64,000 bases of DNA from NCBI RefSeq assembly GCF_025947185.1, contig NZ_CP110001.1, forward strand, positions 620,001 to 684,000, given 5' to 3'. This document shows, one piece after another, positions 8,578 through 17,363 of this stretch; positions within the stretch are counted from its first letter, which is position 1; each line of letters begins with the position of its first letter. The DNA is from Flavobacterium sp. N2038. GTDB taxonomy: Bacteria > Bacteroidota > Bacteroidia > Flavobacteriales > Flavobacteriaceae. The notes beneath the pieces were generated by a model. It saw only the letters and a program-made list of their open reading frames with translations. It did not search any database and was not told where the DNA came from. The position numbers and the translations under genes were made by a program.

Positions 8578-9042
8578 ATGAAGATCATCCAAAAAGAGAT
8601 ATTATCTGCAGAAGAAAAAGAAGTTTTGCGAGAACTTTGGAATAAAGAATATTCAGTAAGATTGTTTTGTAGAACAACTGAAGACTTTGAATTTTATTTA
8701 AGCGGACTCTTAAATATTAATCATTATTTATTGGTTGATGATTCAAATAAAATTAATGGTTGGATTTATACTTTTTTGAGAGAAGAAGAAATTTGGTTTG
8801 GATTAATTCTGGATCATAAAATTCAAGGCAAAGGATTTGGTTCTGTTTTGCTGAATGAAATAAAAAGTAAAAATACAAGTTTGAATGGGTGGGTAAGTGA
8901 TCGTGAAAATGAGATAAAGCAAGATGGGACATTTTATAAATCTCCTATGCAGTTTTATCTTAAAAATGGTTTTACCATTATTCCCGAAATAAGAATTGAA
9001 AACGAAAAATTGTCGGCCGTAAAAATAAATTGGAAGCAATAA
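8578..9042 (+). CDS. GNAT family N-acetyltransferase
   Basis: A 154-residue single-domain protein of the Gcn5-related N-acetyltransferase type. The acetyl-CoA pyrophosphate-binding loop 'QGKGFGSVLL' (about residues 83-92) fits the Q/RxxGxG/A motif A. The C-terminal 'SPMQFYLKNGF' fits the motif B strand-helix. The substrate is unknown. It starts just after parS site 9, so ParB binding could influence its transcription; this is inference only. A hairpin terminator follows. Confidence 0.8.
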   Translation: MKIIQKEILSAEEKEVLRELWNKEYSVRLFCRTTEDFEFYLSGLLNINHYLLVDDSNKINGWIYTFLREEEIWFGLILDHKIQGKGFGSVLLNEIKSKNTSLNGWVSDRENEIKQDGTFYKSPMQFYLKNGFTIIPEIRIENEKLSAVKINWKQ

Positions 9043-9068
9043 AAGAAAAATATAAATATTAAAAATAT

Positions 9069-9103
9069 AAACCCTAAAAGTGAAATTTTTGCTTTTAGGG
9101 TTT
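9069..9103 (+). terminator. Rho-independent-like terminator after the GNAT gene
   Basis: The perfect 12-bp arms AAACCCTAAAAG (9069-9080) and CTTTTAGGGTTT (9092-9103) flank an 11-base loop. Confidence 0.75.
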
Positions 9104-9139
9104 GCTATGAAATTAAACCAAAATACCTGTAATTAAAAA

Positions 9140-9988
9140 ATGGACGTTTTAAACAAAAAACATTTTCTGACTGTAAAAGACCATTCAGTTTCTAAAGAAA
9201 TTTTCGAATTGTATTATGATGAAAATCTGGATATGCTAATTACATCTCCACAACCGGATTTAGAAAATCTTGGCAGATATTATGAAAGTGAAGATTATAT
9301 TTCGCATACAGATAACAAACGTTCATTGTTTGAAAAAGCATATCACTTTGTAAAAAATATTGCTTTAAAAAATAAACTGAGTTTGATTAATTCAGAACAA
9401 ACTCAAAAAGGTAAAATTTTAGACATTGGTGCCGGAACTGGAGATTTTTTATTAACGGCAAAAAATAACGGTTGGGAAACTGTCGGAGTAGAACCAAGCG
9501 AAAGAGCAAAAAATATTGCAAAAGAAAAAGGAATTTCATTTGTTGAAGAAATCAGCCAACTTGAAAATAATTCTTTTGACGTAATTACCATGTGGCACGT
9601 TTTGGAACACGTTCCAAATTTAGAATTTCAAATTCAGGAATTGAAGCGTTTATTAAAGCCAACTGGAACATTAATTGTTGCGGTTCCAAATTTTAAATCT
9701 TTTGATGCAAAACATTACGGAGAATTTTGGGCAGCTTTTGATGTGCCAATTCATTTTTGGCATTTTTCAAAAAAAGCGATTCAATCCCTTTTTGAAAAAG
9801 TTGATATGAAACTCGAAAAAGTATTACCAATGAAATTTGATTCGTTTTATGTTAGTTTATTATCCGAAAAATATAAAAGCGGAAAAATGAATTTCATTAA
9901 CGCATTTTTCATTGGTTTAAGATCAAATTTAAAAGCTGCAAGTACAAAAGAGTATTCGTCGCACATTTATGTCTTAAAAAACAAGTAA
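9140..9988 (+). CDS. Class I SAM-dependent methyltransferase
   Basis: A 282-residue soluble methyltransferase. Motif I 'ILDIGAGTGDFLLTA' (about residues 93-107) binds S-adenosylmethionine. The following acidic strand 'VGVEPSERA' and the motif IV region 'FDVITMWHVLEHV' place it in the Methyltransf_23/UbiE-like group. The N-terminal part ('YYDENLDMLITSPQPDLENL') resembles methyltransferases found in lipid or surface-polysaccharide pathways, but the substrate cannot be named. It stands alone between two hairpins and is probably monocistronic. Confidence 0.85.
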   Translation: MDVLNKKHFLTVKDHSVSKEIFELYYDENLDMLITSPQPDLENLGRYYESEDYISHTDNKRSLFEKAYHFVKNIALKNKLSLINSEQTQKGKILDIGAGTGDFLLTAKNNGWETVGVEPSERAKNIAKEKGISFVEEISQLENNSFDVITMWHVLEHVPNLEFQIQELKRLLKPTGTLIVAVPNFKSFDAKHYGEFWAAFDVPIHFWHFSKKAIQSLFEKVDMKLEKVLPMKFDSFYVSLLSEKYKSGKMNFINAFFIGLRSNLKAASTKEYSSHIYVLKNK

Positions 9989-10136
9989 AACGCAAAATAA
10001 GCATGTTTAAGGCGCTTTTTTATGGTTATTGAGGGTTTGTGTTGTCTTTTTAGAGAAGATTGCTTTAATAAAAGCTATGAAAGCCACTTTTAATAGTGAT
10101 ATTTTATGGTAAAAACTCACTCTATAAATAAAACCA
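9989..10136 (+). repeat. Imperfect 150-bp repeat, copy A
   Basis: It begins right after the methyltransferase stop and aligns without gaps over most of its length to copy B (10404-10554). Shared blocks include 'AAAATAAGC', 'TGTTTAAGG', 'GAGGGTTTGT', 'ATAAAAGCT', 'TGATATTTTAT' and 'CATAAATAAAAC'-like ends. By eye about three quarters of positions agree. No open frame of note is conserved between the copies. Confidence 0.7.
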
Positions 10137-10142
10137 ATGCTG

Positions 10143-10182
10143 AAAAAACAGCACAAAATTTCGAAATTTTGTGCTGTTTTTT
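10143..10182. terminator. Perfect 40-bp palindrome with T tract (bidirectional terminator)
   Basis: A perfect palindrome centred on TCGA (10161-10164) with core arms CAGCACAAAATTTC and GAAATTTTGTGCTG. A and T runs lie on both sides, so it can terminate in either direction. It follows repeat copy A. Confidence 0.8.
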
Positions 10183-10403
10183 TTATGATTTAAAATTTTA
10201 ATTAAAGAGAGAAAAATTGAAGGCAATTTCGGTTTTAATTTTTTTAGGATTTTAAAAATGGTACAATTTGAAATTTTATATAAGTTTTGAAAATTATAAA
10301 ATTGGAGAATGAATTTTGATGTTTCTTTTTTTTTGACTTCAAAATTTAAAGTTTCTCCGGTAAAAAGTATTCACTGCAAATTTGTGCGCTAAAAAACGAT
10401 CAA

Positions 10404-10554
10404 AACGTAAAATAAGCTTGTTTAAGGTGTTTTTTGTAGTAAAACGAGGGTTTGTATTGTTTTTTTATAGAAAACTCCTTAGATAAAAGCTGTGCAAGTT
10501 ACTTTTGATAATGATATTTTATCGTATAATTTTAGTCCATAAATAAAACTAATA
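10404..10554 (+). repeat. Imperfect 150-bp repeat, copy B
   Basis: Second copy of the 9989-10136 element, in the same orientation and starting 415 bases downstream. It lies just before the promoter of the OmpH-like gene. The rest of the 9989-10649 interval is AT-rich and shows no gene that I can support. Confidence 0.7.
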
Positions 10555-10586
10555 TCATAAAATTTGGGCATTTTTTAAACTTTATG

Positions 10587-10615
10587 TTGGTGCTATTTAT
10601 TTTTTTATATTTTTG
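10587..10615 (+). promoter_or_regulatory. Flavobacterial promoter of the OmpH-like gene
   Basis: A -33 TTG at 10587-10589 and a -7 TATTTTTG (TAnnTTTG) at 10608-10615, 18 bases apart. This fits the Bacteroidota sigma-factor consensus. It lies 34 bases before the start codon. Confidence 0.65.
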
Positions 10616-10649
10616 TCTTCAATACTTAAAAAAATTAGAAATTTAGAAA

Positions 10650-11225
10650 ATGAAAAAAGCATTAGTAATTATCGCACTTTCAATTTCGGTTGTTTCGTGT
10701 AATAAAGCAACAGAAGTTAAGGAAGTAAAAACAGCTTACGTAGATACTTCGGTTTTAATGAAAGAGTACACCGAAGCAAAGGACCTTGAAGCTAAATATA
10801 AAGCTCAAGCTGAGGAAAAAGGAAGACAACTGCAAGCTGAAATTACTCGTTTTAAACAAGACGCTGCTAATTTTCAAAGCCAGGCGCAGGCAAATGGTCA
10901 GCAATGGGCACAACAAAGAGGTGCTGAGTTACAAAAAAGAGAGCAACAATTAGGGTACGCTCAACAAGCTTTATCTCAGCAATTACAACAAGAAAGTGGT
11001 ACAGAAATGGATTCTCTTGTAAGTGGAGTTAAAAAATTCATTAAAGAATACGGTAAGAAAAACGGTTACGCTTACATTTATGGAACTGGTGATGCTGCAA
11101 CGATTTTGTATGCAGAAGACAAATTTGATATTACAAAGGATATCATTAAAGCCTTGAATGAAAAATACCAGGCTACTCCAAAAACAGATGCTAAACCAGC
11201 TGTAAAAGAGGAAGCTAAAAAATAA
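10650..11225 (+). CDS. OmpH/Skp-like periplasmic lipoprotein
   Basis: A 191-residue protein with a lipoprotein signal ('ALSISVVSC', lipobox Cys at 17). 'TAYVDTSVLMKEYTEA' is the beta strand typical of the OmpH/Skp fold. A long Gln/Lys/Glu coiled-coil hairpin follows (about residues 48-115), then a returning strand 'YAYIYGTGDAATILYAED'. Skp-type chaperones hold unfolded outer-membrane proteins in the periplasm; the lipid anchor is a variation. The C-terminal tail is Lys/Ala-rich. It has its own promoter and terminator, so it is probably monocistronic. Confidence 0.87.
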   Translation: MKKALVIIALSISVVSCNKATEVKEVKTAYVDTSVLMKEYTEAKDLEAKYKAQAEEKGRQLQAEITRFKQDAANFQSQAQANGQQWAQQRGAELQKREQQLGYAQQALSQQLQQESGTEMDSLVSGVKKFIKEYGKKNGYAYIYGTGDAATILYAEDKFDITKDIIKALNEKYQATPKTDAKPAVKEEAKK

Positions 11226-11249
11226 CTACCCAAAAAACTAACTATTTTA

Positions 11250-11284
11250 AAAACCTAAATCTCCTAAGGATTTAGGTTTTTTCT
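11250..11284 (+). terminator. Terminator of the OmpH-like gene
   Basis: Arms AAAACCTAAATC (11250-11261) and GATTTAGGTTTT (11269-11280) with a following T-rich tract. Confidence 0.85.
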
Positions 11285-11325
11285 TTTATAAAAATGCGCT
11301 ACTTTTAGCATTTAATAAACGCCTA

Positions 11326-13605
11326 ATGCAAAACGTTTCAGAAGCTGCAGCTTACACTTTACAATTCATAAATCAGACGCAAAAATCGATATTTCTTACA
11401 GGTAAAGCCGGTACAGGAAAGACTACTTTGTTGCGCGAAATAATCGCTACAACACATAAAAATACGGTTGTAGTGGCTCCAACAGGTATTGCAGCGTTAA
11501 ATGCAGGAGGAGTTACCATTCATTCCATGTTTCAATTGCCATTTTCGGCATTTATTCCGTCTTATCAGGAGAGTTCTCAGTTTACAGAAACAGTAAAATT
11601 TGAGAATAAAGAATCATTGCGCAGACATTTTAAAATGAACAATGTAAAGCGTAATGTGATTCGAAATATGGAATTGCTGATTATCGATGAAGTAAGTATG
11701 CTTCGTGCTGATTTACTGGATGCTATAGATTTTATGATGCAGACTGTACGTAGAAATACACTGGCTTTTGGTGGTGTTCAGGTACTTTTCATTGGAGATT
11801 TACTACAATTGCCACCAGTAATTCGTGACGAAGAATGGAGAACTTTGCGTAATTATTACAAAGGAAAATTCTTTTTCCATTCGCATGTAATGCAGCAAAA
11901 TCCGCCTTTGTATATTGAATTATCTAAAATTTATCGCCAAAGCGATGATGTTTTTATATCCGTTTTAAACAATCTTCGAAATAATCAGATTACCAAAGAA
12001 GATGTTCAGGTTTTGAATCAATATGTAAAACCTGATTTTGATTTAAAACTGAATCCCGGATTTATAACGCTGACAACACATAATGCAAAAGCAGATGCAA
12101 TCAACGAGCAGGCAATCAATGATTTATCAGGAAATGAATATGCTTTTCAACCGTTTGTTGTAGGTGATTTTCCGGAGAAAATTTTTCCTGTTGAAGAGAA
12201 TTTAAAACTCAAAGTGGGAGCACAGGTAATGTTTGTAAAGAATGATCTGTCTTTTGAAAAGCGTTACTTTAACGGAAAGATGGGTGTTATAAAATCACTT
12301 TCTCCCGAAGAAATTTTTGTTCACTTTCCAGAAGAGAATAAAACGATCGAAGTAGAAAAATACGAATGGAAAAATATTCGCTACAAGGTAAATGAGCAGA
12401 CAAAAGAGATTGAAGAAGAAGTTTTAGGGACATTTGCACATTATCCGCTTAAGTTAGCCTGGGCAATAACGGTGCATAAAAGCCAAGGTTTAACTTTTGA
12501 GAAAGCTGCGCTCGATGTATCGCAAGTTTTTCTTCCCGGACAGGCGTATGTAGCACTTTCGCGTTTAACGTCTTTAAATGGGCTTATTTTGCTTTCTCCG
12601 ATACAAATGAACGGACTGTCGAACGATCAGGATGTAATGGACTATGCTCTGAATAAAGCTACAGAAGAGGTTTTGAAAAACTCGCTGCATTTTGAAACCA
12701 AGAATTTTATTCATAACTATTTGGTTAACAGTTTTAACTGGACAGATCTTGCACAAGAGTGGCGCAATCACCGTTTTAGTTATAATGAAAATGCTGCCAC
12801 ATCAGAGAAAGCAAAACACGCAATCTGGGCACATAAACGATTGGAAACTATTGACGGACTTGTTGATCCTTCACAAAAATTCATTCAGCAGCTTAATAAA
12901 ATTTTTAGTAAAGAGGCAGTAGATTTATATTTTGTCCAGGAGAGAGTAGAGGCAGCTTATGATTATTTTTTCAAACCAATGGATAAACTGGTTTCGGATC
13001 TTTTGAGTAAAATGGCTGAAATTCAGAAATTTAAAAAAGTAAAGGAATTTTACGAAGAACTTGCTTTTCTGGATGATTTACAAACTAAAGCTGTTTTGCG
13101 TTTGATGAAAGCAAAATTACTGATTGAAATTGTCGTTTCCCGTGAAACAATCTGTAAAGAAAAATTGACTTCTCCTGCTATTAAGAACTATAAATCAGAT
13201 AAAGTTTCGAAAATTCGTGAAGAGCATAAAATGACCAATACCGACATTTTTCAGGTTGATGAACCCGTTATCAGGTATTCTGCTAAAAAAGTGGATAAAA
13301 CAGCTCAAAAAGGACCTAAAAAGACCACTGTTGAAGAGACGCACGATCTTTGGTTAGAAAAAAATTCTGTTGAGGATATTGCACGTATCAGAAAACTCAC
13401 TGTACAAACGGTAGAAATGCATCTTATAAAATTAATTCAGGCCAGGAAAGTGGATATTACTGAGGTACTTTCAGATGATAAAATTTTAGCGCTTCGCGAT
13501 GCTTTTGAGTTTTATCAGGAAGAATCGCTGAATGGTTTGAAAGAAAAACATGGAGAGGAATTTACTTGGGATGAACTTAAAATGTTCAAGGCCAGTATAA
13601 ATTGA
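11326..13605 (+). CDS. PIF1/RecD-like superfamily 1 helicase with C-terminal helix-turn-helix
   Basis: A 759-residue ATP-dependent DNA helicase. Walker A is 'GKAGTGKT' (residues 26-33) and Walker B 'LLIIDEVSMLRADLLDAID'. Motif III is 'VLFIGDLLQLPPV' and the UvrD_C_2 end is 'AWAITVHKSQGLTFEKA...VALSRLTSL', an order typical of PIF1-like enzymes that act on replication and recombination intermediates. The C-terminal third (about 520-759) is an added region ending in a helix-turn-helix-like segment 'IARIRKLTVQTVEMHLIKLI' of the HTH_40/HRDC-associated kind seen in Bacteroidota helicases. There is no signal peptide. It stands alone between the OmpH-like gene and a secreted unknown. Confidence 0.88.
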   Translation: MQNVSEAAAYTLQFINQTQKSIFLTGKAGTGKTTLLREIIATTHKNTVVVAPTGIAALNAGGVTIHSMFQLPFSAFIPSYQESSQFTETVKFENKESLRRHFKMNNVKRNVIRNMELLIIDEVSMLRADLLDAIDFMMQTVRRNTLAFGGVQVLFIGDLLQLPPVIRDEEWRTLRNYYKGKFFFHSHVMQQNPPLYIELSKIYRQSDDVFISVLNNLRNNQITKEDVQVLNQYVKPDFDLKLNPGFITLTTHNAKADAINEQAINDLSGNEYAFQPFVVGDFPEKIFPVEENLKLKVGAQVMFVKNDLSFEKRYFNGKMGVIKSLSPEEIFVHFPEENKTIEVEKYEWKNIRYKVNEQTKEIEEEVLGTFAHYPLKLAWAITVHKSQGLTFEKAALDVSQVFLPGQAYVALSRLTSLNGLILLSPIQMNGLSNDQDVMDYALNKATEEVLKNSLHFETKNFIHNYLVNSFNWTDLAQEWRNHRFSYNENAATSEKAKHAIWAHKRLETIDGLVDPSQKFIQQLNKIFSKEAVDLYFVQERVEAAYDYFFKPMDKLVSDLLSKMAEIQKFKKVKEFYEELAFLDDLQTKAVLRLMKAKLLIEIVVSRETICKEKLTSPAIKNYKSDKVSKIREEHKMTNTDIFQVDEPVIRYSAKKVDKTAQKGPKKTTVEETHDLWLEKNSVEDIARIRKLTVQTVEMHLIKLIQARKVDITEVLSDDKILALRDAFEFYQEESLNGLKEKHGEEFTWDELKMFKASIN

Positions 13606-13675
13606 TTTGTAGATTTTGTAACTTAGTCTTTTCATTTTTAGTTTAGTATAAAAACATTATGTAAAATAGAAATTT

Positions 13676-14434
13676 ATGAAAAAGCTAATTTATTTCCTAT
13701 TTGTTGTTTTTTATTTCAACAATAGTTTTTGTCAGGATCTGAAACCGGAGTACAAAAAGATCATCGAGACTTTTATCAATAATGTTAAGACAGACAACAA
13801 AGAAGCACTTGGCGAGATGATTTCTTATCCGCTCAAAAGAGAATACCCAATTCCTGCCATTAGCGATAAAGCAGATTTTATAAAGCGATATCCGGAAGTG
13901 TTTGATGTTACATTAAAAAATGAAATTGTAAAATCGGATCCATTAAAAAACTGGTCCGATATGGGCTGGCGTGGTTTAATGCTTGATCAGGGAAATATTT
14001 GGCTGGATATTGATGGTAAATTGATTGCAGTAAACTACCAGTCGAAATTTGAAAATGAGCTTAAGAACAGGCTCAATGCCGATCAGAAAAAAAAGTTGGA
14101 TCCAAGTATTGCTTTTTTTCAAAGTCCGATTTGTGTTTTGGAGACTTCTAAATTTAAAATCAGAATTGATAATTTAGGGAATAATAATTACCGTTATGCT
14201 TCCTGGTCGATAAAAAAAGAAATGACTGAAAAACCTGATTTGGTGATAAATGGGGGTGAGCTTGTTGTAGAAGGATCAGGAGGAAATCATCAGTATGAAT
14301 TTAAAAAAGATAAATATTTATACGAATGTTCCATTATCGTTTTGGGAGAAAAGAATTCTCCACCGGCAAGGTTGGTTATATATCAATCTAAGAAAGTAAT
14401 TCTTTCACAAGATGCTAAAATTGTTTCACGATAA
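13676..14434 (+). CDS. Secreted protein of unknown function
   Basis: A 252-residue protein with a clear signal peptide (hydrophobic 'LIYFLFVVFYFNNSFC', cleavage near QDLK). The mature part opens with a segment resembling 'nuclear transport factor 2-like' periplasmic proteins ('IIETFINNVKTDNKEALGEM...') and 'GLMLDQGNIWLDIDGKLIAV', followed by a beta-rich C-terminal half. I do not recognise a named family. It converges on the coiled-coil gene at 14471, with a shared bidirectional terminator between. Confidence 0.72.
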   Translation: MKKLIYFLFVVFYFNNSFCQDLKPEYKKIIETFINNVKTDNKEALGEMISYPLKREYPIPAISDKADFIKRYPEVFDVTLKNEIVKSDPLKNWSDMGWRGLMLDQGNIWLDIDGKLIAVNYQSKFENELKNRLNADQKKKLDPSIAFFQSPICVLETSKFKIRIDNLGNNNYRYASWSIKKEMTEKPDLVINGGELVVEGSGGNHQYEFKKDKYLYECSIIVLGEKNSPPARLVIYQSKKVILSQDAKIVSR

Positions 14435-14437
14435 ACA

Positions 14438-14469
14438 AAATGCCTGTTCAATTTGAACAGGCATTTTTA
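14438..14469. terminator. Bidirectional terminator between convergent genes
   Basis: Arms AAAATGCCTGTTCAA (14438-14452) and TTGAACAGGCATTTT (14454-14468), A-rich on one side and T-rich on the other. Confidence 0.85.
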
Positions 14470-14470
14470 T

Positions 14471-14914
14471 TTATAGCGTTGAAATAGCTTTTTCAAGCTC
14501 TTTTTGCTGCGTTGTTTGCGATAATTTTAGTTTTTGGATGTTCACCTCATTCTCTTTGGTTTTGATACTTTGTTTTTGAGTTTCTTCGTCGGATATCGAA
14601 GCGGTAGCTATTTTATTTTCAATTTTTTGATTTTCCAGTTCTAGTTTATTGATCTTTTTTTTTGTTGATTTCAAATTATCCTCGCATTTTGCCAGGCTTT
14701 TCTTTTTGTTTTCAAGTTCTTTTTGTTTCTTTTTTAATTCTGCAATCTGGTTATCTAATTTCTGATGATTTTCCTTCGAAATTATTTGATTTTCAGATTC
14801 ATCCAATTTTAAATTAACTTCTTGTATTTTGTGATTATTTTTAATTTGTTGTGCAAAAAATGACTGTGAATTAAGCAACAAAATAAGAGCCAGGGTTTTA
14901 AAAATTTTATCCAT
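14471..14914 (-). CDS. Small secreted coiled-coil protein of unknown function
   Basis: 147 residues. A signal peptide ('TLALILLLNSQSFFAQ') is followed by an almost continuous Lys/Glu/Gln helix with heptad-like Leu/Ile spacing ('IAELKKKQKELENKKKSLAK'), so the mature protein should be one long periplasmic coiled coil. No catalytic motif is present. It stands alone on the minus strand, downstream of the SPOR gene terminator. A structural or chaperone-like role is possible but not shown. Confidence 0.65.
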   Translation of the reverse strand: MDKIFKTLALILLLNSQSFFAQQIKNNHKIQEVNLKLDESENQIISKENHQKLDNQIAELKKKQKELENKKKSLAKCEDNLKSTKKKINKLELENQKIENKIATASISDEETQKQSIKTKENEVNIQKLKLSQTTQQKELEKAISTL

Positions 14915-15000
14915 TTTTTATAATTTATTTGGGCTAAATTATCCGATGAAATTTATTTAAACTACCATGCAAATGCTTTAGAACAACAGAATAAGCAAAA

Positions 15001-15031
15001 AAAAATCCTATTCGAAGAGAATAGGATTTTT
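15001..15031 (-). terminator. Terminator of the HU/SPOR gene
   Basis: Arms AAAAATCCTATTC (15001-15013) and GAATAGGATTTTT (15019-15031), 8 bases past the stop of the minus-strand gene. Confidence 0.85.
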
Positions 15032-15038
15032 CAATACT

Positions 15039-16003
15039 TTATAAATTTTCAACTAGAATCCAGGCCTCAGGATTTTCGCCTCTCTGTATTTCTTTTTGTG
15101 CTTTTTGAGCTTCTTGCATTGTTGCATAACTGCCATATAAAACAGGAAATAATCCATGTTTGTTTTCTGGCAGCATTCGGGCTTCATAACCATCTTTGAT
15201 CAATTGGTTATAGGCTTTTCTAGCATTTTGTTCGCTTCTGTATGCGCCCGCCATAATGTGGTAAGACATTACTTTGGTTTCTTCAATGGCTACTTTTGCA
15301 GAATCTACTGACAATGTTACAGCGGGTAATGGGTTCTGTATAAAGAAAGTTGCTTCCTGAATTTTATTCTGTACTTTTTTCTGAACCGCACTTTCTACAA
15401 TTAAAGTTTTAGTGTTGATTTGATTTTGGTACAACGGATAACCAATACTTCCTGTAATTCCAAGACCAAGAATAAAAATTGCAGCGTATTTTAAGAAAGA
15501 ATTAGATGATTTTCCTTCTTCATCTCCGTATAAAGTGATTGGTTCTCTTTCTGAAATTGCTTCGATCGTTTTCTCAAAATTTCTTTTTTAAGCATTGGAG
15601 AAACAAATGGACTTAATCCAAAAGAAGTTGCCAAATAGTTGGTTTGATCGTTAGGAGTGAATATGATATTTTTCTCCGAATTAAAACGAAGTTCACCAAT
15701 TCCTTTTAGAAAAATGGTACCGTTTTCTTCCAGTGTTTTTTTCCAGTTAACAACCTCAAAAGCAATAGCGCTTACAGCAAAACCATAAGATGTTTTTTCC
15801 GCATAGGCAATATGATTAGCCAATAGACCGTCATTGTTTTTTAAATGACTATTGAAAGAAATCATTTTTTTTGGTGGAAAAAATGTATTTGTGTTTTCAT
15901 TCAACTGTGCCGATTGAATTTCTGTTAAAAATGCTCCAAATCCTGGAACCGTTACACACTGATAACGATACAATAACTGTCCGATGTAGGTTTCAATTTT
16001 CAT
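15039..16003 (-). pseudogene. HU-CCDC81/SPOR-domain cell-envelope protein, apparent single-base frameshift
   Basis: Two minus-strand open frames (15491-16003 and the frame ending at 15039) are parts of one gene of about 321 codons. The first gives the N-terminal HU-like part ('LLYRYQCVTVPGFGAFL', CCDC81-type prokaryotic HU domain). After the frame change one reads 'EKTIEAISEREPITLYGDEE', a transmembrane segment ('YAAIFILGLGITGSIGYPL'), and a C-terminal SPOR domain that binds denuded peptidoglycan ('SYHIMAGAYRSEQNARKAY'). Continuity needs one extra base near 15574-15590, where AAAAAAG-AAA-TTTT runs occur on the coding strand. The total length of 965 is one short of a multiple of three. It is either a sequencing error or a recent inactivation. 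Confidence 0.8.
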
Positions 16004-16241
16004 AGTAACAAAGTTAGGTAATGAATATAGTTATCAAAATTTTATTCACAATTTTTATTAACAATTGCACTTTTTTTATAGACAATTAGTTTTCAGAAGT
16101 TTAGTTTATATGTTATTATTTTTTTGAGTTTGCAGTTTATTAAAAACATTTAATTTATTAGGAATTTACTTTAATTTTACCATATTTGTAGCTTTTAAAT
16201 CAGTTTGTTTTTTATTCTATTTTACATAATATTTTAAACCA

Positions 16242-17342
16242 ATGTCAGATCAGGAATTGTATTACTTATTAGCCTTACTTAAAGTGGATGGAGTTGGAGA
16301 TATTATGGCTAAAAAATTGCTAACTTATTTTGAAAATGCAGAATCAGTTTTTAAGGCAAAGGCAAGTCAAGTAGCTGCTATAGATGGAGTTGGTTCTGTG
16401 TTGTTAAAGAATTTAAAAGATAAAACTATTTTTGAAAAAGCCAGACAGGAACTGGAATTTATTAAATCTGAGGGTCTAAAAGTTTTCTTTTTTCAGGATA
16501 AAAATTATCCGGATCGGCTTAAACATTGTATAGATTCGCCAGTTTTGATTTTTTCTTCGGGAAATATCGATTTGAAAAATAGAAAGATTATTAGTATAGT
16601 AGGGACGAGGCAAATAACATCGTATGGAGCTGAGTTTTGTCGAAATCTTATTGAAGATCTGGCTCCACTTAATCCGGTTATTGTAAGTGGTTTTGCCTAT
16701 GGAGTTGATATTGTTGCACATCAATTGGCAATAGAAAACAATTTACAAACGATTGGTGTTTTGGCGCATGGTCTAAATCAGATATATCCTAAAACACACA
16801 AAAAGTATGTTGCAAAGATGGAAGAAAATGGTGGTTTTATTACTGAATTTTGGAGTTCCTCAAACCCGGATAAAGAAAATTTTGTTCGACGAAATCGTAT
16901 TGTTGCGGGAATGAGCGAAGCTACAATTGTAATAGAATCTGCAGATAAGGGAGGATCTCTTATTACAGCCAATTTAGCCAATGACTATAATCGGGATGTA
17001 TTTGCTGTTCCTGGGCGGGTTACAGATCGATACAGTCAGGGTTGTAATGATTTAATTAAAACGCAAAAAGCAAATGCTTTAACAAGCGCCGCAGATCTGA
17101 TTTATGTTTTAAACTGGGATATTAATAATAAGCCAAAGCCTATTCAGAAGCAACTTTTTATTGAACTTGAAACTGACGAACAAAAGATTTATGATTTTCT
17201 TTTAAAAAACGGTAAAGAGATGCTGGATATCATAGCGCTAGAATGTAATTTACCCGTTTTTAGAATCTCCGGAATACTTGTAAATATGGAACTTAAGGGT
17301 GTAATTAGGCCTTTGCCGGGCAAAATATTCGAAGCTGTCTAA
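16242..17342 (+). CDS. dprA: DNA-processing protein DprA (Smf)
   Basis: A 366-residue protein that binds incoming single-stranded DNA during natural transformation and loads RecA. It has an N-terminal helix-hairpin-helix-like region ('LLKVDGVGDIMAKKLLTYF', 'AAIDGVGSVLLKNL'), the Rossmann-like core with 'SGFAYGVDIVAHQLAI', 'GVLAHGLNQIYPKTH', 'RRNRIVAGMSEATIVIES' and 'GGSLITANLANDYNRDVFAV', and a C-terminal winged-helix-like part of about 60 residues. It is divergent from the SPOR gene. In this group it may act in genome maintenance even where transformation is not known. Confidence 0.96.
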   Translation: MSDQELYYLLALLKVDGVGDIMAKKLLTYFENAESVFKAKASQVAAIDGVGSVLLKNLKDKTIFEKARQELEFIKSEGLKVFFFQDKNYPDRLKHCIDSPVLIFSSGNIDLKNRKIISIVGTRQITSYGAEFCRNLIEDLAPLNPVIVSGFAYGVDIVAHQLAIENNLQTIGVLAHGLNQIYPKTHKKYVAKMEENGGFITEFWSSSNPDKENFVRRNRIVAGMSEATIVIESADKGGSLITANLANDYNRDVFAVPGRVTDRYSQGCNDLIKTQKANALTSAADLIYVLNWDINNKPKPIQKQLFIELETDEQKIYDFLLKNGKEMLDIIALECNLPVFRISGILVNMELKGVIRPLPGKIFEAV

Positions 17343-17363
17343 TCTAAAAATGAGCCAGGAATT

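Noticed and set aside
13134..13149. parS-like CGTTTCCCGTGAAACA inside the helicase gene
   Set aside because: It is changed in the central CACGTG core as well as at two other positions, and lies alone far from the cluster.
15570..15595. Programmed -1 frameshift in the SPOR gene
   Set aside because: The AAAAAAG run is not in the X XXY YYZ phase needed for tandem slippage and two other genes show similar homopolymer losses.
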